A stretch of 64,000 nt of DNA from Streptomyces paradoxus (GCF_014202475.1 NZ_JACHGV010000008.1:248001-312000), one strand, 5' to 3'. Positions 1 through 9,036 are shown, counted from the first letter of the stretch. The notes: a model not told the origin generated them from the sequence alone. Made by a program: numbers and translations.

Positions 1-51
1 ATCGAGGGCATCGGCGTCCTGCGCAATCCGGTCGTGGCCGAGAGCCGTTGA
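1..51 (+). CDS. 3' end of an unidentified gene
   Basis: The first 51 bases read as the last 16 codons of a plus-strand gene, ending in TGA and encoding IEGIGVLRNPVVAESR. The reading is open, uses G/C-ending codons and is followed at once by a strong hairpin terminator. These points support a real gene end. Too little remains to assign a family. Confidence 0.5.
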   Translation: MEGIGVLRNPVVAESR

Positions 52-85
52 ACCGGCGGGACGCCCGCCGGCGTCCGCAACGACA

Positions 86-118
86 GGGCCTGCCCACCGC
101 TCAGCGGTGGGCAGGCCC
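86..118. terminator. Bidirectional hairpin terminator
   Basis: A perfect 15-bp stem (86-100 with 104-118) and a 3-nt loop lie between two converging genes. The flanking A85 and T119 extend the stem. There is only a short T run, as is usual for Streptomyces terminators. Confidence 0.75.
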
Positions 119-141
119 TTGAAGTGTCGGCGGAGCGTGCG

Positions 142-1410
142 TCAGCGGACCGCGTCGTTGAACTGCGTGGGCCGGACGAAGGCCAGGGCGGCGACGCCCA
201 GCAACGGCAGGAACGTGACCTGGATCAGCCCTGCCCGGCTCCAGCCGAAGGTCTCCACGAGGGCGGCGAAGAGCAGGCCCGAGAACGCCGCCGGCCCGTA
301 GTAGCCGGTGACGAAGAGACCGGAGGCGCGCCCGATCTGCGTCGGCCGTACGGCCCGCTGGATCGCGCTGTTGGTGTTCGGGTAGATGAAGCCCAGCCCG
401 AAGGCGCCCATGAGGAAGGCGAACACGCACTGCACGCCCACCGCGGCCCGCGTCTCGTAGATGCAGACGCTGATGACCGAGACGGCGAGCAGGCTGAGGA
501 TCAGCAGGTTGCGCTGGTTCACGCGGTCGCCGAGCCAGCCGCCGAATATCGCCGTCATGCCACCGAAGCCGAGGAGGCTCATGGCCAGTGCGGCCTGCTC
601 GGGGGAGTAGTGCAGCGAGCTGATCAGGTACGTCGGGTACAGGCCGAGGAACCCGTAGATGGCCACCCCGCTCACGACGGCGTGGACGGTCAGGGCGATG
701 GTGTTGCGGTTGTAGGCGGAGACCGGCATGTAGTCGTACGTCCTCGTCGAGACGACCTTCTCGACGGAGGTCTCGGTCAGGCCGGTCTTCACGAGGAACA
801 GGGAGGCGGCGGCGATCAGCAGCCCCGCCGTGCCGAACAGGTAGAAGGGCGAGTGCCAGGTGCCGTGCATGCTCATCAGCTCGACGCCGATCAGCGGCGC
901 GATGAACACACCCACGGAGTAGCCCACGCCGATCACGCCGAAGGCGAGACCGCGCCGGTGGGCGAAGAAGGCGCCCATCGCCGCGAAGATCGCCGCGGAC
1001 TGCATGCCCTCACCGAAGCCCGAGACGACCCGGTACAGGGTCATGTCAGCGAAACCCGTGGCCAGCGGAGTGGCCATGGTGCCCAGGGAGTAGATCACGA
1101 TGCTGACCAGCAGCACGGTCTTGCGGCGGAAGCGGTCCAGGAGGTACCCCGCGGGCAGACCGGCCAGCGCCATGCCCAGGGTGAAGTTCGTGGCCAGCAG
1201 CCCTCCCTGTTCCAGGGAGAATCCGTACTCCTGCCGGATGTTGGGGAGCAGCGGAGGAAAGACCTGGCGGTCCATCGCGTTGACCATGTAGGAGAGAACG
1301 ATCAGCAGGAAGCCCAGTCCGATCATGGTCCGGGAAAGCGGAGGACCGCTGATCCCCTCCGTGTCGTCGGCGGGCACTGCACTGGTGTCGACTTGCGCTG
1401 CATGAGTCAT
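142..1410 (-). CDS. MFS transporter
   Basis: This is a 422-residue major facilitator superfamily permease with about 12 hydrophobic segments and a short polar N-terminus. The loop after TM2 carries the MFS motif-A-like string GYLLDRFRRK, and a related GGWLGDRVNQR follows in the second half. The general look (MDRQVF near TM1) resembles the anion/aromatic-acid:H+ symporter branch, but the substrate is not readable. I chose the ATG at 1410 because AGGAG lies 5 nt upstream; the open frame runs further upstream but that extension is Arg-rich and non-hydrophobic. It is divergent from the hydroxyacid dehydrogenase operon, so it may import that operon's substrate. That link is inference. Confidence 0.85.
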   Translation of the reverse strand: MTHAAQVDTSAVPADDTEGISGPPLSRTMIGLGFLLIVLSYMVNAMDRQVFPPLLPNIRQEYGFSLEQGGLLATNFTLGMALAGLPAGYLLDRFRRKTVLLVSIVIYSLGTMATPLATGFADMTLYRVVSGFGEGMQSAAIFAAMGAFFAHRRGLAFGVIGVGYSVGVFIAPLIGVELMSMHGTWHSPFYLFGTAGLLIAAASLFLVKTGLTETSVEKVVSTRTYDYMPVSAYNRNTIALTVHAVVSGVAIYGFLGLYPTYLISSLHYSPEQAALAMSLLGFGGMTAIFGGWLGDRVNQRNLLILSLLAVSVISVCIYETRAAVGVQCVFAFLMGAFGLGFIYPNTNSAIQRAVRPTQIGRASGLFVTGYYGPAAFSGLLFAALVETFGWSRAGLIQVTFLPLLGVAALAFVRPTQFNDAVR

Positions 1411-2166
1411 TACGGCTCCTGAGGAGGAATGGGCCACGGCAGGCCGCGGCGGACGCATCGCCGGTACGGGGAGATGCGCACGGCGGCCGGATGCTGTGAG
1501 GCGAGAAGGGGTGTGCTGAACGCGGCTCGGTCGAGCCGGCATACGGCGGGGAATCGCCGACCGGCGAAATGGGGGGCGAAAGGGCAGCCGCGCGGTCGGA
1601 TGCCGCGTGCGGAATTCAGCCGTATGTCGCCCGTCGGGACGTCCGTGGCTATGGCGTCTTCGACAGCCGGATCTCGTGCGGCCCATGCTCTGGTGACACG
1701 GTCGGCGTTGCCAGAACGATGAAGGGAAGTCCGGGGCGCGTCAAGGTGTGAGCGCCAGAATTCTTCGGCGGATCGAGTTTCCCGCTGCCGGCCCGGCCCT
1801 TCGGGGCCGGAAAGACCCGCGCGCGGGGCCTCGGCTCCGGCTTCATGTCTCGCTCTTGACGCAGGGAAGCCGGGCAGTGCTATCGTTAGCATCAGTGGCT
1901 ATGACAGAGTGATACGACGTGCCCCGGCATCTCGTGACCCGTACCCGTGGCGTGGCGCGACGCCCCGACCGACCACAAGTCGGCGGGCGCCGACACGCCG
2001 CCCGAGCCCTGCGAACCTCTCCACCCCACCCACGGCGACCGAAGGCCTGATCAGGCGAGACATCGGCCGCCGTGCCGGATGACGATCCAACCTGCTGACC
2101 GGACGCGACCGGGCGGGACGCCCGGCCGTCCGCCGCGGCCGCACGATTCTGCGAGGACGACCTGCC
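1411..2166. promoter_or_regulatory. Divergent intergenic region with two candidate promoters
   Basis: No convincing gene is present in these 756 bases. On the minus strand a TTGACG box (1739-1744) is followed after 17 bp by CATCGT (1716-1721), a plausible promoter for the MFS gene with a leader of about 300 nt. On the plus strand TTGACG (1856-1861) is followed after 19 bp by TATCGT (1881-1886), a weaker candidate for the dehydrogenase operon. A 7-bp GC stem with a TTCG loop sits at 1793-1810 between them. None of these sites contains the GTTGC-N7-GCAAC operator seen later in the window. Confidence 0.35.
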
Positions 2167-3144
2167 ATGAAACCACCGAGCCGCCCCGGCACCGTGCTGC
2201 TCACCGACTACGCCTGGCCCGACGACTCGGTCGAGCGGTCGGTCATCGAGAAGGCGGGCCACACCCTGGTGACCGGCCCCGCCGAGCCCTCCTCCGCCGG
2301 GGCGATCGAGGAACTGGTCGCCGAGCACCGCCCCGCCGGCATCCTTACGTGCTGGGCGCCGGTCTCCGGCACCGCGATCGGGACCTCGCCGGATCTCCGC
2401 GTCGTGGCGCGGCTCGGAGTGGGCCTGGACAACATCGCCGTGGACGCGGCCACCGAGCGGGGCGTGTGGGTCACCAACGTGCCGGACTACTGCGTCGAGG
2501 AGGTCTCCGACCACGCCGTCGGCATGGTGCTGGCCTGGACGCGCGGCCTGGCCGTCTTCGACCGCGAGGTCCGGGCGGGCCGCTGGGACCCGGCCAGCGC
2601 CCGGCTGCGCCGGCTGTCGACGCTGACCTGCGGCATCGTCGGCTTCGGGCGGATCGGACGCGCCACGGCACGCCGGCTCGGCGTGTTCGGCTGCCGCATC
2701 CTGGCCCACGACCCGCACCCGCCGCGGGACGTCCCCGGAGTGGAGATGACGGGCCTGGAAGACCTGCTGCGCCGCAGCGACGTGGTGATCCTGCACCTGC
2801 CGCTCACGCCCGCCACCCACCACATCATCGGCAGCGAACAGCTGGAGCTGATGCGGCCGGGCGGTCTGCTGGTCAACGTCAGCCGGGGTGGCCTCGTCGA
2901 CACCGACGCGGTGATCAAGGCACTCGACAGCGGGCATCTGGACGGCGCCGCCTTCGACGTCCTGGAGACCGAGCCGGACGTTCCCGCCGGGCTCTCGGCA
3001 CAGCCCGGGGCGCTCCTCACCCCGCACGTCGCCTTCTCCTCCGACGCGTCGGTCATCGAGCTGCGCCGCCGCGCCGCCGAGGAGGTCGTACGGATCCTCG
3101 CGGGCGAGACACCGGCGCACGCCTGCAACACCCCCCGTGGATGA
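2167..3144 (+). CDS. D-isomer specific 2-hydroxyacid dehydrogenase
   Basis: This is a 325-residue NAD-dependent 2-hydroxyacid dehydrogenase of the phosphoglycerate dehydrogenase/CtBP family. The dinucleotide-binding motif GIVGFGRIG lies at about 156-164. The catalytic trio is present: Arg240 (NVSRGGLVD), Glu in ETEPD near 267-269, and His287 (TPHVAF). Length fits a form without a C-terminal ACT domain, which argues against it being the biosynthetic SerA. GAGGA lies 9 nt before the ATG. The stop overlaps the next gene (ATGA), so the two are translationally coupled. The physiological substrate is unknown; kinase and cupin partners suggest a catabolic role for a hydroxyacid or keto acid (inference). 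Confidence 0.88.
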   Translation: MKPPSRPGTVLLTDYAWPDDSVERSVIEKAGHTLVTGPAEPSSAGAIEELVAEHRPAGILTCWAPVSGTAIGTSPDLRVVARLGVGLDNIAVDAATERGVWVTNVPDYCVEEVSDHAVGMVLAWTRGLAVFDREVRAGRWDPASARLRRLSTLTCGIVGFGRIGRATARRLGVFGCRILAHDPHPPRDVPGVEMTGLEDLLRRSDVVILHLPLTPATHHIIGSEQLELMRPGGLLVNVSRGGLVDTDAVIKALDSGHLDGAAFDVLETEPDVPAGLSAQPGALLTPHVAFSSDASVIELRRRAAEEVVRILAGETPAHACNTPRG

Positions 3145-4205
3145 ACGTGAGCTCCGCGCAGATGAACCCGGTCCCCGGGCCCGGCACCGCGCTGACCGAC
3201 TTCCTGATCACCCAGGGCCTCGCCGAACCGGGTGAAACCACTCGCTGGACGCCGCTGGCCGGCGGCGTCTCGTCCGACCTGTGGCGGGTGGACCTGCCCG
3301 GACGGTCCCTCTGCGTCAAACGCGCCCTCGCCAAACTGAAGGTCTCCGCCGACTGGCAGGCACCGGTGTCACGCAACGCCTACGAGTGGGCCTGGATGCG
3401 GTTCGCGTCCCGGCACCGCCCGGACAGCGTCCCCGGCCTGCTGGCCCACGACCCCGGAGCCGGCCTGTTCGCGATGGAGTACCTGCCCCCCGAGCGGTAC
3501 CCGATCTGGAAGGCGCAACTGCTGGAGGGCGAGGTGCGGGTGACGACCGCGGCGGCCGTCGGGGAACTGCTCGGCGCCCTGCACGCGGCGAGCGCGGGCG
3601 ACGCGGCCCTCGCAGCGGAGTTCGCCACCGACGCCAACTTCCACGCGCTGCGCATCGAGCCGTACCTGCTCGCCACCGCCGCCGCACACCCCGCCCTCGC
3701 CGACACCATCCGAGAGCTCGCCGACCGCACGGCCGCCACACGCTCGGCCCTGGTGCACGGTGACGTCAGCCCCAAGAACATCCTCGTCGGCCCGTCGGCG
3801 CCCGTGCTGCTGGACGCCGAGTGCGCCTGGTACGGGGACCCGGCCTTCGACGTCGCCTTCTGCGTCAACCATCTCCTCCTCAAGAGCCTGGTGGTGCCCG
3901 GACGCCGCAGCGAACTCCTGCGCTCCGCCCGGGCGTTGGCCGAGGCGTACGCCCGCTGTGTCGACTGGGAGCCGCGCCCCGCAGTCGAGGAGCGCGCCGC
4001 GACACTGCTCCCGGCGCTGCTGCTGGCGCGCGTGGACGGCAAGTCCCCGGTGGAGTACCTCACGGACGACCGGCACCGGCAGTTCGTACGCACAGCCGCG
4101 ACGGCCCTGTTGCGGGCGCCGGTCCCGACGATCGCGGACGTCGTGGACACCTGGGAAGCGACCCTGCCGGCCCCGACCGAACCTGTCGGCACCCGGTCCG
4201 ACTGA
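3141..4205 (+). CDS. APH-fold small-molecule kinase
   Basis: This is a 354-residue aminoglycoside-phosphotransferase/choline-kinase-fold protein. The Brenner motif LVHGDVSPKN lies near residue 201 with the catalytic Asp in HGD. The metal-binding Asp is in LLDAECAWYGDPAFD near 225. An N-terminal Lys in CVKRAL is the likely ATP-phosphate ligand. The start at 3141 overlaps the upstream stop; a second in-frame ATG follows at 3162. The family includes antibiotic, choline, homoserine and methylthioribose kinases. Operon position with a hydroxyacid dehydrogenase and a cupin favours phosphorylation of a catabolic intermediate over drug resistance, but this is inference. Confidence 0.8.
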   Translation: MNVSSAQMNPVPGPGTALTDFLITQGLAEPGETTRWTPLAGGVSSDLWRVDLPGRSLCVKRALAKLKVSADWQAPVSRNAYEWAWMRFASRHRPDSVPGLLAHDPGAGLFAMEYLPPERYPIWKAQLLEGEVRVTTAAAVGELLGALHAASAGDAALAAEFATDANFHALRIEPYLLATAAAHPALADTIRELADRTAATRSALVHGDVSPKNILVGPSAPVLLDAECAWYGDPAFDVAFCVNHLLLKSLVVPGRRSELLRSARALAEAYARCVDWEPRPAVEERAATLLPALLLARVDGKSPVEYLTDDRHRQFVRTAATALLRAPVPTIADVVDTWEATLPAPTEPVGTRSD

Positions 4206-4228
4206 CTGACCCGACCGAGGAGAGACAC

Positions 4229-4759
4229 ATGCGCAGAGTCGTCACCGGCCATGACGGGAGCGGCAGGTCGATCGTCGTCAGCGACGGCCCGGTCCCGCGG
4301 AGCCGGGAGTTCGCCAGCCTGCCGGGCTGGGTGTCCCGGCTGCCGTGGGCCACCGAACCGGGCGAACAGGCCACCCGGGCAGGGGAGGACCCCACCCCGG
4401 ACGTCACCAGCCTGCTGCCCGCGCCCGGCGGTACGCGGTTCATCGTCCTGACCTTCCCACCGGAATCCGCGCTGGCCGACCCGGCGTTCGATCCCGTCGC
4501 CTTCGACCGGGAGCAGCGGGCCGACTCGCCCGGCATCGCCGAACTCATCGAGCCCGACGGCATGCACGCCACTCCGACCGTGGACTACGGCATCGTGCTG
4601 CAGGGCGAGATGGTCCTCGAACTCGACGACGGCCACTGCACGCCGCTCTCGGCAGGCGACATCGTGATCCAGAACGGCACCCGCCACGCTTGGCGCAACC
4701 GCGGCGACCAGCCGGCCACGATGGCTTTCGTCCTCATCGGCACGGAACAAGGCGACTGA
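4229..4759 (+). CDS. Cupin-domain protein
   Basis: This 176-residue protein has a C-terminal single cupin barrel at about 110-172. Typical turns are visible (VDYGIVLQGEMVLELDDG, then LSAGDIVIQNGTRHAWRN). The His in RHAW and residues in the first motif could bind a metal, although the first motif lacks the classic HxH. The N-terminal 100 residues are a less conserved extension. GAGGAGAG lies 5-12 nt before the ATG, and the gap to the kinase gene is 23 nt, so it is probably the third gene of the operon. Cupins of this size are often dioxygenases, isomerases or ligand sensors; no specific reaction can be assigned. Confidence 0.8.
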   Translation: MRRVVTGHDGSGRSIVVSDGPVPRSREFASLPGWVSRLPWATEPGEQATRAGEDPTPDVTSLLPAPGGTRFIVLTFPPESALADPAFDPVAFDREQRADSPGIAELIEPDGMHATPTVDYGIVLQGEMVLELDDGHCTPLSAGDIVIQNGTRHAWRNRGDQPATMAFVLIGTEQGD

Positions 4760-4932
4760 CTCAACACCCGACACGGATCCCTACTGGGCACGTCTCCGGC
4801 GCCTGGAGAAACGGACGGTCGCCGGGTCCAACCCCGCAACCGTCAACGGACCAGCCGTCGAGGCCGAGAAACGCCAAGAGGTGGCTCGCACGCGACTGAC
4901 CCCCGGCGGAGGCCCGCGTCCGAGGCCCCTGC

Positions 4933-6150
4933 TCAGAACCAGTGCAGGCAGTGCGGGGAGCGCTCGGTGCGGAAGAGGTTGTCGGCGAGGGTGGCTGCGC
5001 CCGGGTGGTGGGCCCGGATGTGCCCGGCCCGAGCGAGGGTGCTCGGGGCGGTGCCGCCCAAGTAGATGGAGCCCAGGTCCCTGATGTCCAGGGACAGGTC
5101 GGGTTCCCGGTCCGTCGGGACGCAGTCGGCCTTGCCGTCCTGGACGGTCAGCAGGTAGCGGTCGTGTTCGCCGAGGAACGGGTCGTCGACGTCGAGGACG
5201 AGCTCGCCGTCCGTGAACCAGCCGCGTGCGGTCAGAGCGCGCGGGACGTCCAGCAGCCGTACCCAGAGCCAGTCCATGTCGCCGCTCACCTCGCCCGCGC
5301 GGAAGTCCGCGAACTGCCAGCGCAGCGGGTGATCGGACGGCACCTGCTTGAACACGACCTTGGAGACCAGGTCGTGTTCGAGTACGAACCGGGCCAGGGC
5401 CGTGAAGACGGCGTCGTCGGTGGCAATGGTCTCGTCGACCGTCAGGGTGCCGGACTCGACGGCGTAGCTGGCGTACCCGTCCGGGACGCCGTCGGCGTTC
5501 CGGTGGACGGCGACGTAGCGCGGCGCCGGCGAGACCGGGGGCTGTCCCGCGCGCAGGGCCCACCAGCGGTGCGGCCTGGACAGGGCGCCGGGCTGGGCGC
5601 GGCGATACCGGTCGTAGACCTCCTCCAGAATCTCGCCGCACTCGGCCCGGCGCAGCACCTCGACCGACCCGGCCGCTGCGACCTCGGCCTCTCCGCGCGC
5701 CCGGGGAGCGGCGAGGGCGGCCTTGTGGCGCGGTGCCTTCAGCTGGGCCGTATAGGTCGCCGGTCCGTAGCCGAACCTGCCGTAGATCAGGGCTTCGGAG
5801 GCCAGCAGCACCGAAAGCGACTCCCCGCGGGCCCGCAGCTCGGTGAGCTGATGCCGCATCATCGCGCTGAGCACGCCCTGACGCCGGTGCGAGGGCAGGA
5901 CGCCCACGGCGGTCACCCCGGCGACCGGGACGAGGCTCTGACCGGGCAGGGTGAGCTCGAACGAGTACGTGGCGGCAGTGCCGACGGGCCGCCCGTCCGC
6001 GGTCCGGGCGAGTATGCAGCGGTCCATTTCGAGCGCGGACCACCAGAGCCCGCCGCCCTCGACCGGGGTTTCCGGGAAGAGCCCGAACGCGGCGTGAAGT
6101 GTGTCGACGAAGACGTCGAGATCCTTGTCGGTCGTGGGACGGATCTCCAT
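4933..6150 (-). CDS. Eis-family GNAT N-acetyltransferase
   Basis: This 405-residue protein matches the Eis family in length and layout: an N-terminal GNAT domain, a second GNAT-like domain, and a C-terminal SCP2-like domain. The acetyl-CoA loop VGVLPSHRRQGVLSAMM is near residue 85. The chain ends in LHWF, and Eis enzymes use the C-terminal Phe carboxylate as catalytic base, so this one looks intact. Eis relatives acetylate aminoglycosides and other amines; the substrate here is unknown. I placed the start at 6150, preceded by GAGGAGG about 11 nt upstream, rather than at the further open frame up to 6228. It is divergent from the BCCT remnant and looks monocistronic. Confidence 0.85.
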   Translation of the reverse strand: MEIRPTTDKDLDVFVDTLHAAFGLFPETPVEGGGLWWSALEMDRCILARTADGRPVGTAATYSFELTLPGQSLVPVAGVTAVGVLPSHRRQGVLSAMMRHQLTELRARGESLSVLLASEALIYGRFGYGPATYTAQLKAPRHKAALAAPRARGEAEVAAAGSVEVLRRAECGEILEEVYDRYRRAQPGALSRPHRWWALRAGQPPVSPAPRYVAVHRNADGVPDGYASYAVESGTLTVDETIATDDAVFTALARFVLEHDLVSKVVFKQVPSDHPLRWQFADFRAGEVSGDMDWLWVRLLDVPRALTARGWFTDGELVLDVDDPFLGEHDRYLLTVQDGKADCVPTDREPDLSLDIRDLGSIYLGGTAPSTLARAGHIRAHHPGAATLADNLFRTERSPHCLHWF

Positions 6151-6281
6151 CGCTGCTGCTGCCTCCTCGGGATACCGGCACCACGTCTCATGGTGTCCGG
6201 CCACAGTGCAGCGTCGACTCGTAGCCATGGCAAGCGAATTACGGCTGGGCTCGGGGGCGGACGGAAGCCGCCGTCCTGTGA

Positions 6282-7166
6282 AGACCTGGCCCCTGGCGCG
6301 GCACGGCGATCGACGGCTTCGGCTGGCTCTTCGTCCTGGCCTGCTCCGGGTTCGTGCTGCTGGCGGTGGTCCCCGCGTGCAGCCGGTTCGGCTCGGTACG
6401 GCTCGGCAAGGACACCGAACGTCCGGAGTTCAGCACCGCCTCCTGGGTCGCGATGATGTTCAGCGCCGGCACCAGGACGATGCCGTTGCCCCAGTTGATC
6501 TCGTCGCCGAACTACTGGGCGTGGTGGATCTCCTGGACGCCGTTCGTCGGGACGTTCATCGCGCGGATCTCCCGTGGCCGGACCATCCGGGAGTTCATCG
6601 TCGGCGTGATCGTCGCGCCGAGCCTGGTGAGCGTCGTGTGGTTCGCGATCCTCGGCGGCACCGCCCTGAACCAGGAGATGCACGGCGCCGATCTGGCGTC
6701 GGCCGTCGCCCAGGGGGAGGAAGCGGGCCTGTTCGCCACCCTGCAGCACCTGCCGTGGTTCTCCATCACCTCGGTCCTGGTCATCGTCCTGGTCGGTCTG
6801 TTCTTCGTCAGCGGCGCCGACGCCGCATCCGTGGTGCTGGGCATGCTCTCCTGCCGTGGCAGCACGAGCCCCGGACGCGCCGTCGTGGTCCTCCGGGGCG
6901 CGCTGACCGGCCTGGTCGCGGCCGTGCTGCTGATGGCGCGCGGGCTCGAGGCGGTCAAACAGGTGGCCATCATCGCCGCGTTCCCGTTCCTCTTCGTGAT
7001 GATCGGCCTGTGCGTCTCTCTGGTGAAGGCGCTGCGCGCCGACCCGACGGACATTCCCGAACCGGCGCGCGAGCAGGAGCGGGACGCCGACGCGGCGGAC
7101 GAGCCGAGGCAGGGCCCCGGTGTGATGCCGGCCGAGGCCCTGGCGGACACCCAGCCCACGAGCTGA
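6282..7166 (+). pseudogene. Truncated, internally deleted BCCT betaine/choline transporter
   Basis: The open frame resembles two separated parts of a BCCT (BetT/OpuD) carrier. An N-terminal piece (AIDGFGWLFVLACSG then SRFGSVRLGKD and PEFSTASWVAMMFSAG) runs directly into a late piece (NYWAWWISWTPFVG, ARISRGRTIREF, then ALNQE). BCCT proteins usually have about 200 or more residues between these parts, including the GMG substrate region. The first helix and start codon are also missing, since an in-frame TGA sits at 6279. The hydrophobic tail and hydrophilic C-terminus are intact. With about 295 codons left of the usual 500-600 it cannot form a normal transporter. It lies next to the betaine catabolic cluster, so it probably once supplied it. 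Confidence 0.8.
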
Positions 7167-7200
7167 GCATGCGCCAAGGCGTCCGGTTCCGGTCGACCCC

Positions 7201-7268
7201 TTGACCCCCGGTGTCGTCCTCCCCGATGCTCAGTTGCGTATAGCGGTGCGTGTATCTGATGAGGCAAC
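7201..7268 (+). promoter_or_regulatory. mscR promoter with tandem GTTGC-N7-GCAAC operator
   Basis: A TTGACC -35 box (7201-7206) is followed 26 bp downstream by two 17-bp half-palindromes: 7233-7249 (GTTGC...GGTGC) and 7252-7268 (GTATC...GCAAC), separated by 2 bp. The same spacing recurs at eight other promoters in this window. The operator covers the predicted transcription start. The regulator is probably one of the two IclR proteins (inference). Confidence 0.75.
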
Positions 7269-7315
7269 TCATGAAGCAGCGCACCCGCGCGAGTTTCCCG
7301 TCTGAGGAGCAGCTC

Positions 7316-8401
7316 ATGGCTCACGAGGTACGTGCCGTCGTCGCCCGGAAGAAGGGCGCCCCGGTTTCCGTCGAGACGATCGTCGTCCCCGATCCCGGCC
7401 CGGGCGAGGCGCTGGTCAAGGTCGAGGCGTGCGGCGTCTGCCACACCGACCTCCACTACCGCGAGGGCGGGATCAACGACGAGTTCCCCTTCCTTCTGGG
7501 ACACGAGGCGGCCGGCCGCGTGGAGGCGGTGGGGGAGGGGGTCACCGGCGTCGCGCCCGGCGACTTCGTCATCCTCAACTGGCGCGCCGTGTGCGGCCAG
7601 TGCCGGGCGTGCAGCAAGGGCAAGCCCTGGTACTGCTTCGCCACCCACAACGCGACGCAGCCGATGACGCTGCTCGACGGCACCCCGCTCTCGCCCGCCC
7701 TCGGCATCGGCGCCTTCGCCGAGAAGACACTGGTCGCCGCCGGGCAGTGCACCAAGGTGGACCCGGCCGCCCCGGCGGCCGCGGCCGGGCTGCTCGGATG
7801 CGGTGTCATGGCGGGCTTCGGCGCCGCCGTCAACACCGGCGCCGTCGGGCGCGGGGACTCCGTCGCCGTCATCGGCTGCGGCGGTGTCGGCATGGCCGCC
7901 GTCGCGGGCGCCCGGCTCGCCGGCGCGTCCAAGGTCATCGCGGTCGACATCGACCAGCGCAAGCTGGACCGTGCCCTGACCATGGGGGCCACCCACACCG
8001 TCGACGGCGCCAAGGGCGACGTGGTGGAGGCGGTGCGCGAACTCACCGGCGGCTTCGGCGCCGACGTCGTCGTCGAGGCCGTCGGCCGCCCGGAGACATA
8101 CCGGCAGGCCTTCTACGCCCGGGACCTGGCCGGCACCGTCGTGCTGGTCGGCGTGCCCACCCCGGAGATGAAGGTGGAACTGCCCCTGCTCGACGTCTTC
8201 GGCCGCGGCGGCTCGCTGAAGTCCAGCTGGTACGGCGACTGCCTGCCCTCGCGCGACTTCCCGGCCCTCATCGACCTGTACCTGGGCGGCCGGTTCGACC
8301 TGGACGCGTTCGTCACCGAGACCATCGGCCTCGGCGACGTGGAGAAGGCCTTCGAGAAGATGCACGGCGGCGACGTGCTGCGCTCCGTGGTGGTGCTGTG
8401 A
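7316..8401 (+). CDS. mscR: S-(hydroxymethyl)mycothiol dehydrogenase
   Basis: This 361-residue zinc-dependent medium-chain dehydrogenase oxidises the formaldehyde-mycothiol adduct with NAD+, the actinobacterial route of formaldehyde detoxification. The catalytic zinc ligand region GVCHTDLHYREGG (Cys ~40) and HEAAGR (His ~63) are present. Structural-zinc cysteines occur in the CGQCRACSKGKPWYC segment. The Rossmann motif GCGGVG is near 183. GAGGAG lies 6 nt before the ATG at 7316. The stop overlaps the next ATG (TGATG). Betaine and methylamine demethylation release formaldehyde, so placing this gene under the shared operator fits the pathway. Confidence 0.92.
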   Translation: MAHEVRAVVARKKGAPVSVETIVVPDPGPGEALVKVEACGVCHTDLHYREGGINDEFPFLLGHEAAGRVEAVGEGVTGVAPGDFVILNWRAVCGQCRACSKGKPWYCFATHNATQPMTLLDGTPLSPALGIGAFAEKTLVAAGQCTKVDPAAPAAAAGLLGCGVMAGFGAAVNTGAVGRGDSVAVIGCGGVGMAAVAGARLAGASKVIAVDIDQRKLDRALTMGATHTVDGAKGDVVEAVRELTGGFGADVVVEAVGRPETYRQAFYARDLAGTVVLVGVPTPEMKVELPLLDVFGRGGSLKSSWYGDCLPSRDFPALIDLYLGGRFDLDAFVTETIGLGDVEKAFEKMHGGDVLRSVVVL

Positions 8402-9036
8402 TGGCCGGCGCACCGCGCATCGAACACCTCGTCACCAGCGGGACGTTCAGTCTCGACGGCGGCACCTGGGACGTCGACAACAACGTCTGGATCGTCGGTG
8501 ACGACGACGAGGTGGTCGTCATCGACGCGGCACACGACTCCGACGCCGTCCTGGAGGCCGTCGGTGACCGCCGCCTGTCGGCCGTCGTGTGCACCCACGC
8601 CCACGACGACCATGTGCGCGCCGCACCGGACGTCGCCCTCGCCACCGGCGCGCGCGTCCTGCTGCACCCCGACGACCAGGTGCTGTGGAAGATGGCGCAC
8701 CCGAACCGGCGCCCCGACGGCCCCCTCGCCGACGGCGACGAACTCGTCGTGGCGGGCATCGGACTGCGCGTCCTCCACACCCCCGGCCACGCACCCGGGG
8801 CCGTGTGCCTGTACGCCCCCGACCTCGGGGCACTGTTCAGCGGCGACACGCTGTTCGCGGGAGGGCCCGGGGCGACCGGGCGTTCGTACAGCGACTTCGG
8901 CACGATCATCACCTCGATCGGCGACCGGCTGCTGACGCTCCCCGGCGAGACCGTCGTGCACACCGGGCACGGCGACACGACCACCATCGAGGCGGAAGCC
9001 CCGCACCTGGAGGAGTGGGCCGCCCGCGGCTGGTGA
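8401..9036 (+). CDS. MBL-fold hydrolase, likely S-formylmycothiol hydrolase
   Basis: This is a 211-residue metallo-beta-lactamase-fold protein of glyoxalase II type. It has the metal motif THAHDDH near residue 66, then HTPGHAPG, SGDTLF and HTGHGD, which together provide the two-metal ligand set. It is translationally coupled to mscR. MscR produces S-formylmycothiol, and an MBL hydrolase next to it is a common actinobacterial arrangement. The simplest role is release of formate and regeneration of mycothiol. That role is inferred from context; the fold is clear from the motifs. Confidence 0.85.
   Translation: MAGAPRIEHLVTSGTFSLDGGTWDVDNNVWIVGDDDEVVVIDAAHDSDAVLEAVGDRRLSAVVCTHAHDDHVRAAPDVALATGARVLLHPDDQVLWKMAHPNRRPDGPLADGDELVVAGIGLRVLHTPGHAPGAVCLYAPDLGALFSGDTLFAGGPGATGRSYSDFGTIITSIGDRLLTLPGETVVHTGHGDTTTIEAEAPHLEEWAARGW

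Noticed and set aside
124..1422. Long plus-strand open frame opposite the MFS gene
   Set aside because: It is the antisense shadow of the MFS gene, with low-complexity Arg/Gly/His-rich text and no family features. The same holds for other long frames opposite or out of frame with identified genes.
3141..4205. Aminoglycoside resistance gene
   Set aside because: The kinase has the APH fold, but operon context with a hydroxyacid dehydrogenase and cupin favours metabolism; the fold is shared by many metabolite kinases.
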